Made by a program: the position numbers and the translations under genes
Shown here: positions 28,833 through 41,293 of the stretch, piece by piece
Layout: every line of letters starts with the position of its first letter
How positions within the stretch are numbered: position 1 is the stretch's first letter
Notes under the pieces: generated by a model
The model's database searches: none
Seen by the model: the letters and a program-made list of their open reading frames with translations, nothing else
Told to the model about the DNA's origin: nothing
Assembly (NCBI GenBank): GCA_964036155.1
Contig: OZ038422.1
Span: forward strand, 49,437,201-49,501,200
Direction of reading: 5' to 3'
Source of the DNA: Diploscapter coronatus
Taxonomy: Eukaryota > Nematoda > Chromadorea > Rhabditida > Rhabditidae
Length of the DNA: 64,000 nucleotides

Positions 28833-28948
28833 GAGAGGATGGCGATGTTTCCGAACTGCCCATTTTACATAGCTTCCAATCCGGGAGTATTCATAAAGTT
28901 CTGAAATAGGTAATTCTGAAACATCCAGTTCGGAAACGTCATCGTCCC
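28833..28948. mobile_element. Short inverted-repeat element at the pseudogene break
   Basis: The left arm GATGGCGATGTTTCCGAACTG pairs with the right arm CAGTTCGGAAACGTCATCGTC (14 exact bp plus mismatched ends). It is 116 bp long with no coding capacity. It begins where similarity to the intact kelch gene is lost. Confidence 0.6.
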
Positions 28949-29198
28949 TATAAAATAGACACTTTTATAAAGCGATTACAGTTGTTTTTGATCGATTTTG
29001 CTGATTTTTGTAAACTTGGATGTTTGCAGCTTTTCGCCTTATAAGTGGGTTTTTTTTGTTTTATTCTACAATCTGAACTGATAAACAAGAGCGAAGCTTT
29101 CGTCTGTCGCTTCACGATACTTAAATATTTATTGACAATCTAAAAGCATTGACAAACTATGACATATTTTATGGGGAATCTGGGCAATAGTGAACGTC

Positions 29199-29740
29199 TT
29201 AGTGGTAGATCAGGTACTTGCCGTTGAGTTTCCGGAAGATCACTTCAAACTGGTGCTCCTTGGTGCTCGAACCGAATTGGTAGGTCCCGCACCGAATTAT
29301 AAACTCGCCATCTCTGCTGCTTTCAACATACGTGGTTGTGAGTCGGGAGTCCGTATTATCGGCGAACAAAAACGGACGGACAGCCTCTTTGTGGGCTGGA
29401 AAAGTTTGCGCGAAAAAGTCATAGAATGAAAACTCAATAAACCTTCGCTGCCATAAAAAGTCTTCACACCGTCCGGACCATGCAGAATAAGGATTCCGTT
29501 CGGGTGGTAGTTGTTGGCGACGAGGCGATCCAAGTCCTTGCTTTTGAGGTCGGCTGCTCGGCTGACTTCCAACTCCTTGAGGATTTTATGGATTTCTGAA
29601 AATTTTTAAATTAAAAACTTGTAAGAGGGGACCAAATTTCCCCTTTAAAACACGACCCATAGCCAAAACCAACCATTTCCACCAACTTCAACTCTCTAGC
29701 AAAAACTCAATTCCAACTTACGTTCAGTTGAGAGCGCCAT
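29199..29740 (-). CDS. Small NTF2-like / SnoaL-like domain protein
   Basis: Three exons encode about 130 residues. Exon one starts at 29740 (MALSTEQ, the codon split by the intron). Exon two contains RAADLKSKDLDRLVANNYHP, NGILILHGPDGVKTFYGSE. Exon three contains HKEAVRPFLFADNTDSRLTT, DGEFIIRCGTYQF and ends VIFRKLNGKYLIYH at 29199. The layout (helix, YHP-type loop, GPDG hairpin, strands with GEFIIRCGTY) is that of cone-shaped NTF2-like folds such as the DUF4440/SnoaL families common in nematodes. No catalytic role can be inferred. A single-domain cytosolic protein is likely, as no signal peptide is visible. Confidence 0.7.
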
Positions 29741-32700
29741 TTTCACGCGACAAAATGAGTAAACAATCAATACACAGTGTTTTGAGACAGATATCACGGC
29801 TCGTCAAGGCAGGTATAGGCATAGAGGGAAAATGTGCCAAGTTGTAATTTCTTTGCGCTCTCTCCCTCTCTGCGCACTATTTCTCTCCTTTGCCTAGTGG
29901 AAAGGAGAAAGAAGGGAGAGTTGAAAAATGAAAATAGAAAGAATTTTCTAATAAAAATTAATTAGTTTAATCCAATTAAGCCCTAATTATCCCAGATAAT
30001 TGCCTAATTATGTAATTATTCATTTTTCATCAAAATTCCGGTAAGTTGACGATAAAATTGAGAAATATCACGAGAATTTGTCATTTGCCAGTAAAATTTT
30101 ATTTCATATTTGGATTCTCCAGGTGAAATTACGCTAATGTCAGTCATAAAATCTATAGGTTAGATATGACCACTTTCACTTTACCATTGCACCAAAGTTG
30201 GCGGCCCAAAATTGAAATTTCAAAATTTTGAGAAAAATTCCATAACATGTATACCAAACGATAGAAATCATCAAACTGAGCACCTTTTGTGAAGACACCT
30301 CGGGGCTATCTATTATGGTATGTGTGATATGAAGGTTTGAATGGATCAGACCCACGAAAACGACAAAAATGTTCAAAAATTCATAACTTTTCGAAAATAT
30401 TTTGTAGCAAAAAAATTTTCTTTGTACCTCTTGTTGTCAACCAAATCGTCAAAACTCCCAACTTTGACCCCCACCTAGCTCCGCCCACTTTTGGGGACGG
30501 GGCCTGGTCTCTCCATTTTTGTGACTAGGGTCCATGGGTGTATCCATCCATATGGGTTTGGTTCGGATCCGAGACATTTTTGCAGTTACACAGACCTCCT
30601 TTGATAGTTGCTGTTTACTCGTGGAATGGCTCTTAAGAATCCTAAAACTTGAAGATGCATGCCGAAATAACTATGGGTATCTTTCTACAATTTATTTTCA
30701 GGAGCCTTTTGGTCACTGATATTAGCAGTCAATTAGTCTTGTCAGCTGTTAGCTTCAACTCTGCTAACCTTAGATCTCTTATCATTTCGCATCCTTATCA
30801 ATGGTCCTCTTTAATCTGTTTTAACGATGAAAAAGTGAATTTCACTTGCAAAACACATTTGATTTGATGCACAGGAAAGGAAATGTCAATTTTAAATGAA
30901 GAAGGAAAACAGGCTTACGACCCATGTGAGTTTGGTGATAAAATTGATAAAAAAATTCACAAGCTGAAAAGCTGAATAATGTGACAATAGATCTTGTGCA
31001 ATTGGCATGCAATTTTCTTCAGAAAATGTCCAATTTTAGCTATTCTATTGATTGCTGATGTCTGAAACTGAATTTTCACAGACAGAATTGTTCGTTTTTC
31101 ATTGTTTGCAACACAAGTCTTATCGTCTTGAGGAGAGCGCGAATTCCATGCAAAAAATGAAAGATGCGATTTTTAAGTTTCTCAATTTCAAAATGCACCC
31201 TATCGTCGATTGACAGAGGAAAACCGGATTTGGGAGCGGAAAATGGTGATTCGACCTTGCAAACGAGGGACACAGCCACGTGGTCATTATCTTCTACGAT
31301 TGTCTTTGTCAATTGTCAGCGAAATTGACGTTGGATGAAATTTTGAGACGAATGACAGACTATTGTCTCTATCTCTATCTCTATCTTTATCTACATAGCA
31401 TTGTAGAGACGCAGAATTGATTTACTTTTGAAAGATATTTTCAAATTATATCGACCATCTGTCCATGACTTAGTGATTTAACGGCTGATTTTCAATCTCG
31501 CAGAAACTTTTTCTTTATTTTCTTTCTGCCGCCTTGTGCGAGCAGTGAGAATTGTTTTTATCAGCAACTGAGTGGGGTTTTTCTCTTCGCGCTTGTGCGT
31601 TCAGATTATGGCATGGAAGAGAAGGAGAAGAGATGAAAAAATTGAGAAGATGGCCTGACTGACGCAAAACTACGGACAAGCAGACAGAGGAGATGGATAA
31701 ATTGCGAAGATCCATCAACCCCAGACTCTGTTGAACTCGAACTTGAAACTTTAAAGGAATTTAGGAAACCCTCTTCACACGTATATTTAGACGAAGCTTA
31801 TCCCAATCGATATCATATTTCATCATCTTTATGAAACTGTATTTTCTTTTCCTTCTTATATTGCGTCGTTTTACACTTTTCTATACTACTTCTTCTTGCA
31901 TTAAACCAAAAATTATTTCGTCATGTTTAAAATGCCCAATGCTGAATGTTAATGTTAATTTGAAGAGAAAGTCATTTCTCTGCACCTGACAATGAATTGT
32001 TTCAAAGAAATCCTTTTTCGAAGTAGTGTCCATCAAATGGCAACTCCTGAAATTCTTCTACTTGATGAAAAACATGTCTTATCAGTTATAGAGGGGTCTT
32101 CCTTGTGTGGAAAAGAAATGTTTGATTCAGCACTAGAAATGTTGGATCTGTGCACGTTCTCTGAATGTTCCTTTCACATGAAGTGAGCAGAGTCTTTCCT
32201 GTCTGCGAAGGCCGGCTTTTCCCTAACAAATGGCACATCAAATAAAGCTGAAAAAGCCCAGCAGCAAATGGGAAACGGAAAATGAGAAGTTTTCCGAAAA
32301 ATAGCCCATTCTATTTTTGAAATTGAAATAAATAACAAAATGTGTTATGATATTGCAAAAGTTTCCCGAGATAATAAAATATTTACTAATAAAGATATAA
32401 ATACTTTTGCAAGAAAATATTTATTTGGGATATTCAATTTGGAAATTGTAATCCCTTTGAAATCGCTGCCAAATGGTTTGCAGGAATGTTTCAGAACTCG
32501 TGACACAAAGACAGAAGACAGAAGGCAGAAATGCACAAGGCACGTGGCTGCTAAAAATTGACTTGCAGATAAAAATAGACTAGCACAATTCAACGGCAAC
32601 TGACTCATGCAGAAAAGCAGATATGTTTCGGGATTGATGGGAAATGCACGAACATCACATGATGAAACTGCCGAATATAATAACAGGAATCACAAGAATT

Positions 32701-33172
32701 TTAAAGATTATTGTTTATTTTCAATAGGCTCCGAGTATAAAGCTTGATTTTCATCAGTCTTATGATAAGTTGGAAAATTGCATTCTTCATTAAATTTTTT
32801 CAAATCAAATTTCCGGTCTAGAATGCCGTGTTTTGATATGAGGCACATATGCGGAGATTTTTGAAAAATATTTTGCGATTAGCGTTCTATAGTTGTGTGG
32901 AAATGTGCGTTGTGTGAGGTTCACGTGCAAGACACTGCGTCCTTCAGTGTGTTTGATCCCGCCCTCTGCCTCTCTTCACTCTATTCATTCTCTCGCTATC
33001 TAACTATCAGTTTTCTGCTTCTCTACCCAATCTCTCACCATAACATTTAAAAGACGCCCTCTCTTTCTTAGATCGAAAGATCCTTTGTTTCGTCCCTTTC
33101 CATTTAGTTCTCCTGCACCGAAAATCGTACGATATTTCAGCAAATCACTCAACTCACCCAATTCGCTTCACA
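29741..33172. other. Intergenic region, no supported gene
   Basis: 3.4 kb with only short ORFs lacking domain signals. It contains a CCGCCCACTTTTGGGG box at 30482, a TCTATC simple repeat (about 31366-31395), and a block at 30633-30665 shared with 28119-28151. It may hold regulatory DNA for the peptide gene at 33173. Confidence 0.5.
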
Positions 33173-33375
33173 ATGTTCGAGAGAGTCCTGAGGGTTCTCA
33201 TTTTCGTGCTCTACGTTTTCGATACCGTTTTGGGAGGCCGAGAGGAGCATAACAATGGAAAAGGTAGGAATTGGAAAGAAATTAGCGTAATTTTAATTTC
33301 CAACTTTAAGATATGCCGAAGAAGATCGCTCAAGGCGAGAGGGCACCAGCAATTGCATTGGCAGTTCCTTCATAA
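33173..33375 (+). CDS. Putative 51-residue secreted peptide
   Basis: Two exons (33173-33263, 33311-33375) join in frame with standard GT/AG sites and a 47-nt intron. The product starts with MFERVLRVLIFVLYVFDTVL, a strong signal peptide. A short hydrophilic part follows (GGREEHNNGKDMPKK) and the end is IAQGERAPAIALAVPS. A TTTCAG acceptor lies 34 nt before the ATG. The mature chain would be about 30 residues. No family is recognised. Lys-Lys could serve as a prohormone cleavage site, which would fit a neuropeptide or small secreted factor, but this is speculative. Confidence 0.5.
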
Positions 33376-35981
33376 ACGCCCTCTTCATTATTCGACCAAA
33401 TCTAGTTTCCTTTGGAGTTAGCTGAATCTGATAGTCACTACTTCTCTACTTCACATCACACAATCATACAATGTACGACGGGATACGTGCAAGATAATTT
33501 TCGTTTAGACACGAAATGTATAAGTGCATATTTATTATTATACGGTTATTTGTTCTCATTGTTATATGAAAGTATCGGAGTTCCTTTCCTGAAAGGACAA
33601 TTGCATCGTTTGCATCATTGCCGGTCAATGCTATCATTTTTTCATCTGTGCCTCTAAATTTATCCATTGTTATGCTGAATATTTCATCTTGGTTCTTTAA
33701 GATACAAAGTTTCCAAACCTCATCAAAACGAGTACTGTTTATTCTTTTAAGTTTCCTCATCTTCTATGAGGATTTTACTAGAGAAAAATAAATTTTTGTC
33801 ACAAAGATTTGTTCGATAAATTCAAATATGATAAAGTAGAAAAGATAACAACCATTTTTTCCTAAAAGTCATAAATGACAATGAGTTTTAAATAGAATAT
33901 TTGATTCGATGTGTCGACGTCACGCAATTCTGAATCTCATCCGGAGTTCCGACACGATTCATTATATCTAGAATGATGAAAATATTATATACGTGATGGT
34001 TTCGGATAGGGGCATATAAAACTTTCGACCTAGTGAGCACCTTGAAAGCAATTTTCTTCTTTGAAGCTCTTTCTTTTACAAAAGGTTTCTTTTTATCTCA
34101 ACTCTAGCATCCTTTATTGTTCAAAACCACGATCGTTCTGGATATAAGCTAAAACTTTCATTTCATATTACCAAAAATATGAAAATCCTGTAATTTTTAT
34201 TATGGCTAGAGACCCCAAATTCCGTCCCTTTGTATTGTTCGCTTCTATTCAAAAAGTGGCAATTGAAATCAGGGCCGTCCAGGAATGGGTTTTCGGAATT
34301 TAGGAAAGCAGAAACGGAATTTCTGGACGGCCCTGATTGAAACGCCAAAAATAGGAAGCAAGTTCCATTCAAAGTTGATGTTCACAAAAGATCACTATCA
34401 GAATCGATGAACCACTCTTAGAGAAATGGTTACTCATTAGAAAATCTTGTCAACAAATGTGTGTTCTCAGGCACTCACAGGACTTGTATATCACGGAATC
34501 GTGTGCATTTTCCTGGTTGATTTCGGTGGCACCTTTCGATCAAAAATTGTTTTTTACTTTATTTTTCTTTACGAATGTCTTAGTTACACCGTATTTGAAT
34601 TATTTCGGATAGAAAATTATAAACTATGCTAAACCATTTGCGGTATCTTATTATGGCATTAAAATTTCAGAAATCTGAACTTCGCTTTCCCCCATCTGTA
34701 GAGAGCATAGGCAAAAATTTAAATTTCAGGTCTGATAGAATGTGTGCCAATTTTCTGTCCTGTTCGATTGAGTTGGGCTGCCTTTTCTAGCGAATTGGAC
34801 CGATTATCCCTCGGATCACCGGATCAATTTTCCTATTGTCGAATTGTCTCTTCTCCTCTCATTCTTGTTTCCGATCGAGAAATCCCTACTCCCTGCCATC
34901 AAATTGAACTGTCAATTTTCGATAACAGTCAATATTCCAGTTATATACCGCTCCAAACAATTATCTTCTTCAAATTTATTTTTTATTGATTTAATCAGGA
35001 TTTGATTAACAAATTTATTGTTAATGACCGACTACTTGAGACGAAATAGATTGTGCGGGCTTTTGATGCGCCGTAATTAGCGCGTAGTTTGCAGCAGACT
35101 TTGCGCTATTAAATCATATTCAAGGAATGAGATGGACGACTATTTGTAAATACGCAATACACATTTTGCATATTCGAATTTGTGCATCATTTCTTTCGTC
35201 CCAGGTTATTATTGATCATTGACATAATATCTCTTGGCTACTGTAGTTATAATAGTGCAAAAAATCTTCAATTTTGTGAATGAATGAACGTTGTCACGCA
35301 TCGTGTGGGATTTTGAAAAATTTTGGTAATCGGATTTGATCGATTTATCCAAAGAAATCCCTAAGTTCAGTAACTCGCCTCCCACCTCTCTCATTCGATT
35401 CAATCACTTAATAATGGCTCAAATATTCTTTCTCTTTCACTCATTCGTACTGTAAACTTGATTCGATTAATTGATTTGTCTGTAACAGAGACTAAACAGT
35501 TTTTATGAAATCTCTAGATGCATTAATCCTGATGGGTAACACGCGGAGTAGAGTTATTTAGACAGAGCACTTCATTTTATGGTTTGTATACAGATAATCT
35601 TCCCTTCTCTATGAAATGAACTTCGAAAATAAAAACAGACGGATGCGTACTTTAATGAGATGCATGACAAATAGTATAGATGTTGGTTCATTGACTAGAC
35701 TAGTTTGTATGGAAATACTTCGCACTTTTTTGCATCATTACAATATTCAAAATAGTTTATGCTGTACGTGTAGAATGACGTATGATGCAATTTATCTACA
35801 GTGCATATGTTTCTCGCAGAAACCAAGTGTACTACAAGGTCACTCGAATATTTGCATAGTTCGTTAGGTCGAGGGCCGGTCACATCCTCTGTTCTTCAAG
35901 CTTTCGAAATTCCGTTTATATATTTTTGTATTTCAGAGTGACTATGTCTTCAATATTTAATCAACAATAAATTGTCCAAGT
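33376..35981. other. Intergenic region, no supported gene
   Basis: AT-rich DNA with scattered short ORFs; the longest, on minus at 33464-33760, has no domain I recognise and no splice support. It contains the 66-bp hAT-like hairpin at 34270. Confidence 0.5.
34270..34335. mobile_element. hAT-like micro-hairpin, family B copy
   Basis: A 66-bp unit with near-perfect terminal repeats CAGGGCCGTCCAGGAAT and ATTTCTGGACGGCCCTG. It is flanked by ATTGAAAT (34262-34269) and ATTGAAAC (34336-34343), an 8-bp duplication with one mismatch. This is the clearest copy of the family. Confidence 0.8.
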
Positions 35982-38937
35982 ATGCAGCGATTAAAGAAAC
36001 TTTTGGCCACGATAAATCAATTTCGATGGTAAATTTCACATGTGTATCTTTTTAATGTAACTTCTTAGGAATACGATAAACTGTGAACCAGTCATATTCC
36101 TTACAGCAATATCTGTCGGGTTCTATCGTGCTTATCATCCATTATTTACTCTTTGGGCGAGATGCGTTGAATTAGCCACAGATCCAGAGCAAGAAGATGT
36201 TATTGTAAGTCATAATCTAGTGGCAAAATAACCAAGTTATTCATTTTTCGAAGTAATTATAGGATGTGGAATTCCACAGCATGGATGCCTCGGAAATATG
36301 TCTTCGTTTGTCGCATTCTAATGGAAGTTTTTTGGACATCGTTGAGAAAGACATTGCATTCACGAAGATTTGGATCCAGGTAATTAAAATTTGACAATCA
36401 GAAAGATATTATGATAATTAAGACAGTCGGATCAATCCCTTCATTAATTACCGCTCCAATTATCGGTTCTTGGTCGGATAGACATGGTAACTATTAAAAA
36501 TGATGATATTGCAACGATTTATTAAACTCAGGCAGGAAATATCCATTGCTCTTTGTTTTGGCTAGCTTTTGCCTATTCAACATGATGCATTTCATGGCGA
36601 CTGCTACATTCGAGTCTATGAATATCTATATTTGGTACTTTGCTTCTGAAGTGTTAATTGGTTAATTAGTTCTGGCTGATTACTCTGATTATCAGTAATT
36701 AAATTCAGGAATGACAGGCGGAGTTATGTCATTGTTCATAATGACATTAGCAATGGTTACAGATGATTGCAGAGCGAAGTTACAGCCGGTTTGAATAATT
36801 TTCCAAATTTACTATAGAACCTAAAATAGAAGTCAATGAACTTCTACATTTTGATATCCTAATCTTCGACAAAAATCGACGTTTAAGCAGTCATATCTTG
36901 TCATCCAATGATAGTAGAGAGTTAGGTTCAAAAGCATACGTGCTCGTCACTCTAAAGAATGTATAGAATCGTTTCGAGAGATGATTGTGAGTTGATAAAT
37001 GAGTAGATTTAGTTATTTGAGGTGCAGACATGCATTATAGCGGGACTTCTATTTTAGGGGCTTTGTACTTTAGTCCTTACGATATTTTTTCCTTCTAAAA
37101 TAGGGAACTTCATCTGTACCAATGCGAGTGGGCATAGCTTCATTTCTTCAATCATTCGGTGCAATTTTGGCAATGCTCGTCTTTTCATTTCTGTCAGTTG
37201 GCAAAGGATATGATGCATATCGACATCAGCAAAGCTACATTCAGTCTTCACTTATAGGTTTGTTTTTATCTAAAAATGGCACTTTGTAATTCGTCTGATT
37301 CAGGAGTTATATTTTCTGCAGCCGCTTTAGCCTATGCAATATTCTTCGTCAGAGAAACACACTTTCCAAATAAGGCGAAGGGTAATAAATCTAGATCTAT
37401 TGAAGGTAAGGAAAACTTGGAATTTTCTTCTGGTTTATAGAGAAAACTTGTAGATTTTCGTGAGAAGAATGAAGGCCTTAGAGAAGAGGAGAAATCAGAC
37501 GGATTTTTCACATTGTTCCTCAGAAAGTCTACACAATATTTGGCCTCTTTGGCAGAAGTAATCATTTATTTTCAATCGTTAGCGTATTTTAAAATTAATT
37601 CAGGTGCTAAAAGTTAAGAGGCCAGGATACACAAGGTGTTGCATTCTTTTATCGTTGATCTTCGTGTTCTTTGAATATCTAGCTTTCGGTAAATTTACTG
37701 TTTCTGTTAAGCAATGATTTCCAAATATTCAGATTCACATTTGATACTTCTTTACGTGAAAAGACCTCCATTCAGTTGGTCTGATCGACTCTACAGTAAT
37801 TTCCATTTGGCGGAGAGTATTTTGACCACAATTGGGATGATTTTGTGTATGAAGGCCGCAGGCTTTTTCCAGTAAATAATATATTTTCAGGTCCATTTTT
37901 GCTATCGTTCGTGGACTGGCTCGGCAAGGACAATCTAATGATCATTTCCGGTTTGGCTGCGTCTGCAGTTTCCTTCTTTGTCATTGCTTTTGCCCATTCG
38001 ACTGCTGAGATTTTCGCAAGTATGACTAGTTTATGTGCCACATAAATTTTGAAACAATGCATAACCTTCGATATGATGCGTTAATGCGATTTCTGCAAAA
38101 TAATCTTCCAGAAATCTTTCACATTTGAGCATGGCATAGAATAGCAATAATTTAGCAAGTTTTATGTTGCCGGATTTATGATAAATTGAGTTTGAAGAAG
38201 CATATCAAATGTTATGCATTTTTAGAAAAAAAAATTTGATGATCCACAGTGTATTGAATTATGCAGACTATCACAATTTCAGCTGTACTACTGTATTTGT
38301 TAGTTGGAGCAATAAGTCCTGCCTATCGATCATTTCTACCACGAATGGTCAAACAGGATGAGACTGCCAGGCTACTGACAGGTTTAGTTATCGTACCTTA
38401 TGTTTCGTAAGCATCATTTTCAGTGTTATCAATAATCATGGGCTTCTGTCCCCCGATATCTGCCTTCATATTCAACAATCTCTTCAATTACTCGCTATCC
38501 TTCTGGGCTGGATTTCCATTCTTCGTGGCTGGCATTTTGGTGGTGCTTGTTGTCATAGGGCAGACGTAAGATTTGATGAAATTCGATAAGGCTAGATGTA
38601 AAGTTTGTTTACATCATGATACGAGGCTATAAGCAAAATAGGGGTAGGGAATAGTAAAGTAAGATATTTTCCGCATCATTCTGTTATGTCTCATTGTCTC
38701 GTGCTATGATGTCATGAGGTTTCTGAGTTATTATCAGTAAGACATGATTAAAAAAATCGCTAATAAGAATGATAACGAAATTTCAGAGCAATTCATTTGC
38801 TGATGCGCCCGCAGTGGAAATTGGATCGATTGCAGAAAGTGCAGAAGGCGGGCAGCCACATTACATTAGAATATCGATCGAAGGCGAAAGATTCTTTCGG
38901 TGATCTCGAAAAAGCGAACAGAAACGTGTCCAAATAA
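35982..38937 (+). CDS. Major facilitator transporter, SLC46-like
   Basis: A proton-coupled folate transporter-type MFS protein, probably in the plasma or lysosomal membrane. The start at 35982 (MQRLKKLLATINQFRW) splices to CEPVIFLTAISVGFYRAYHP (TM1). A luminal loop with an N-glycosylation site (SHSNGS) follows. Then come TM2 with SITAPIIGSWSDRHGRKYP, the MFS signature between TM2 and TM3, and TM4-6 (GMTGGVMSLFIMTLAMVTDD). A charged central loop precedes TM7-12 (KRPGYTRCCILLSLIFVFFE, GAISPAYRSFLPRMV, WAGFPFFVAGILVVLVV). The basic tail ends at 38937. About a dozen exons with short introns. Substrate is unknown. The CEPVIFL start and the GSWSDRHGRK motif are the main reasons for placing it near SLC46. 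Confidence 0.82.
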
Positions 38938-39266
38938 GGTATTTTATTAAATTGCAATAAATAGTCAATTACAAAAAAAAAAACTACATTATCATTTGAA
39001 GAAAAAGATTAATCAGGTCTAGATGCAGATAGAACGAGAAAGTCTAATGCTTGTTCGAGCCCTGAAATGCTATCACTTTTGTATGAGGACCATTTAGCTT
39101 ATCACCTTTGTGATAATATCTGATCTGATTCCTTCTAACTCTTATCAGTTGGCTGTCCACTAGCTTTGCCTACAAGTGTCTGCAAGTTCGTCAATCGCAT
39201 GTACGCTCTTCAAACAATAACTCCCCAATTTGTACTTGGAATAAGACCCGCCCCTTTACTAATATT
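38938..39266. other. Short intergenic region
   Basis: This lies between convergent gene ends. It contains a polyA tract (38970-38985) and a small palindrome, TTATCACCTTTGTGATAA, near 39099. No gene is seen. Confidence 0.5.
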
Positions 39267-40726
39267 TCACTTAAATCTTACATTATAAGGAATAGGTTTG
39301 GGAGGAACAGGTGCATTGGGAGGATGATACGGATTTCTCAATGGGCCTGTAGTGATGCTGAAATTTAAGCTATCAGATCAAAAGCGCAGATTTGATATTT
39401 ACTTATTAGCTTGATACTGTCCATGAGGAGGGCCTTTATTTCTATCAGCAGCCCTTACATATGGTCTGTCAATTGGATCTGGCCTGAATTGTATACTGTT
39501 CTTGTAACATTTAATACCCTAATTACATACAAATCTTTCGGATCAGTAGGCGGAGCCTGTAGCGCATTGTGATTTGGGTTGTTCTTCTGAAAATTGTCCA
39601 GCATTGAGAATTTTCTTGACTAACTCAGGGGCGGCGGGAAAGTATGATATATATTTTGATAATGGGTTGGCTAAGCAACATGATTGAGATTTTCTAGATT
39701 TCTAAATATTCTTGCTGACACAAAACGATAGAGCATTTTATCATTTTGAATCGCGAAAGTAGCAAAGCGGCAGTATATTGCATAATAGGAGGATTCTGGG
39801 AACTTATATTATTTTCTAAGAAAAATGATTCGAGATTCTATGCAAATTCCCGCCCGTCCCTGCTGGTGACCTTCTTCACATGTATCGTTTCTTTCTGCTC
39901 GGTCACAGTGGTCGTTCTCTTCTCGTGAACAATCTTGTCGATCTCGTAGTCAGAAGGCAACTTCGCCCGGCAAATTTGATCCTTCAATTCAAGACCATAG
40001 TGAAGCAAATTTTTCGAATAAAAATAGCTTTTTTAAACAAACTAAACTGTTCAAGTTGTGATAGGGCTAGGTATATTTATGTCAGTCAGAAGTGATCTAC
40101 TAGAAATATTTGTTATTTTGAGATAAAATAGACCCTACCATTCTCTAGTTTTAGCCATTGCACTATTGAATAAATTTTTAAAGGTATGCATGATTTATAT
40201 TGGAAAAAAAGCTTTAAAAATACCTCCATTTTCTGATAATTCGGAAGTGGAGCAGATGGCCGTCCGATGTAATTATGCGGCTTCTTATAATAAACACAAA
40301 AGGTTTGACCGTCTCCGCTGGTTTTTCGCTGCAGCACTTTGGGCTGATGCAGCTCTGACTCCTCGACCAGAGTGCGTTGATGAGCCAATCTTGCCTAAAC
40401 TAGTCAAATTGTAAAGTTAGACTGAAAGTAAAGCTGGACTCCTCACTTCTAGCTCCTTACGGAAGAAAGGGTTGGAGTGGAGCGGCTTTGTGGCAGGGCG
40501 CTGAATACATTTGCATAAATTAGAATGCGAGTAAAACAATAGGTAATGAGTGAAAGGTTAAAGAAAAGGAAAAGTTAAGATATGACCGAGAATACCCACA
40601 GCCATCGGTAAGGTAAGATACAGATACGACTTTCGATATCTGTGTGCATCCCTAGATATAACGAAATGAAGTAATGCAAACCTGTTGGACGAGATTTAGA
40701 TCAATGATGGGCAGGTCAGAGGACAT
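39267..40726 (-). CDS. Uncharacterised small proline-rich protein, alternative ends likely
   Basis: The gene starts at 40726 (MSSDLPIIDLNLVQQ), splices to RPATKPLHSNPFFRKE and then to ARLAHQRTLVEESELHQP, with YYKKPHNYIGRPSAPLPNYQ following. After that exon two routes are possible. One uses 39586 onward: NNPNHNALQAPPTDPKDL, PIDRPYVRAADRNKGPPHG, TGPLRNPYHPPNAPVPPKP, ending near 39267. The other would use a coding-looking block at about 39840-40005 (KIVHEKRTTTVTEQKETIHV, ending at TAG), whose acceptor I could not place in phase. No domain is recognised. It is hydrophilic, without signal peptide or membrane span, and rich in Pro, Lys and Asn. Confidence 0.5.
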
Positions 40727-40935
40727 CAATTCTACATTCAACAATTCAATTAAAATAGACGTTTATTGATTAATTTAAGATGCTTATGAGATGACAAATC
40801 GCAATGGGCAATTCGACACAGCGAACCAGAACAAAAGCCCCTTTCCGAGGCATTTACCAACGAGGTGAAAAGACGAGAAATTTCGAGGAATTTTTGGAGA
40901 CGAACAAATGAGTCATAAATAATGAAAGAAGATGA

Positions 40936-41293
40936 TCATAATTCGAAACATTCCATGCAGTTCTCGCCTCTCCACGAAAGGCAATCCTTGCAACGACGGA
41001 GGAAGCTCTGATAAATAATATTTGGGAAACCCCGGTTAATGAAGATAAGTCTTACAGGCCCTTTGATGGAGTCACAGAACCAGTGGCATTCGACCATCCA
41101 GTCCTTGCACAGAGTTTGAAAGCACTGCCTAATCATGTTATCCAGCTGAATTTCAATTAAACTAAGCTGATCTTCGGTAAATATTGACCTCCGAGACACT
41201 CCTTCTGGCTCCATTTGGCGGTACGTTGTAAGCTGAGATGAGGCCTATGCACAGACAAGTTAAAATTAGCAAAATTTGAGAAGAAACATGCAT
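40936..41293 (-). CDS. Putative secreted eight-cysteine peptide precursor
   Basis: Three small exons join in one frame through introns of 43 and 48 nt with GT/AG ends, giving 88 residues. ATG at 41293 lies 4 nt after a TTTCAG acceptor. The N-terminus is a signal peptide (MHVSSQILLILTCLCIGLIS). It is followed by AYNVPPNGARR, where Arg-Arg could be a processing site. The rest holds eight cysteines spaced C-x4-C-x6-C-x3-C-x11-C-x2-C-x7-C-x2-C, an arrangement suiting four disulphides. I recognise no known family. Candidate roles are peptide hormone, antimicrobial or cuticle/secretory peptide; nothing in the sequence decides between them. Confidence 0.55.

Noticed and set aside
33464..33760. 98-codon minus-strand ORF considered as a separate gene
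   Set aside because: No recognisable domain, no upstream acceptor or continuation, AT-rich codon use unlike neighbouring genes.
29741..35981. Search for a large novel multi-gene system in the sparse middle of the window
   Set aside because: Only the small peptide gene and one hairpin could be supported; the other ORFs look random.
39090..39120. Palindrome TTATCACCTTTGTGATAA considered as a terminator or element end
   Set aside because: Too short and isolated in a eukaryotic context; no flanking duplication.
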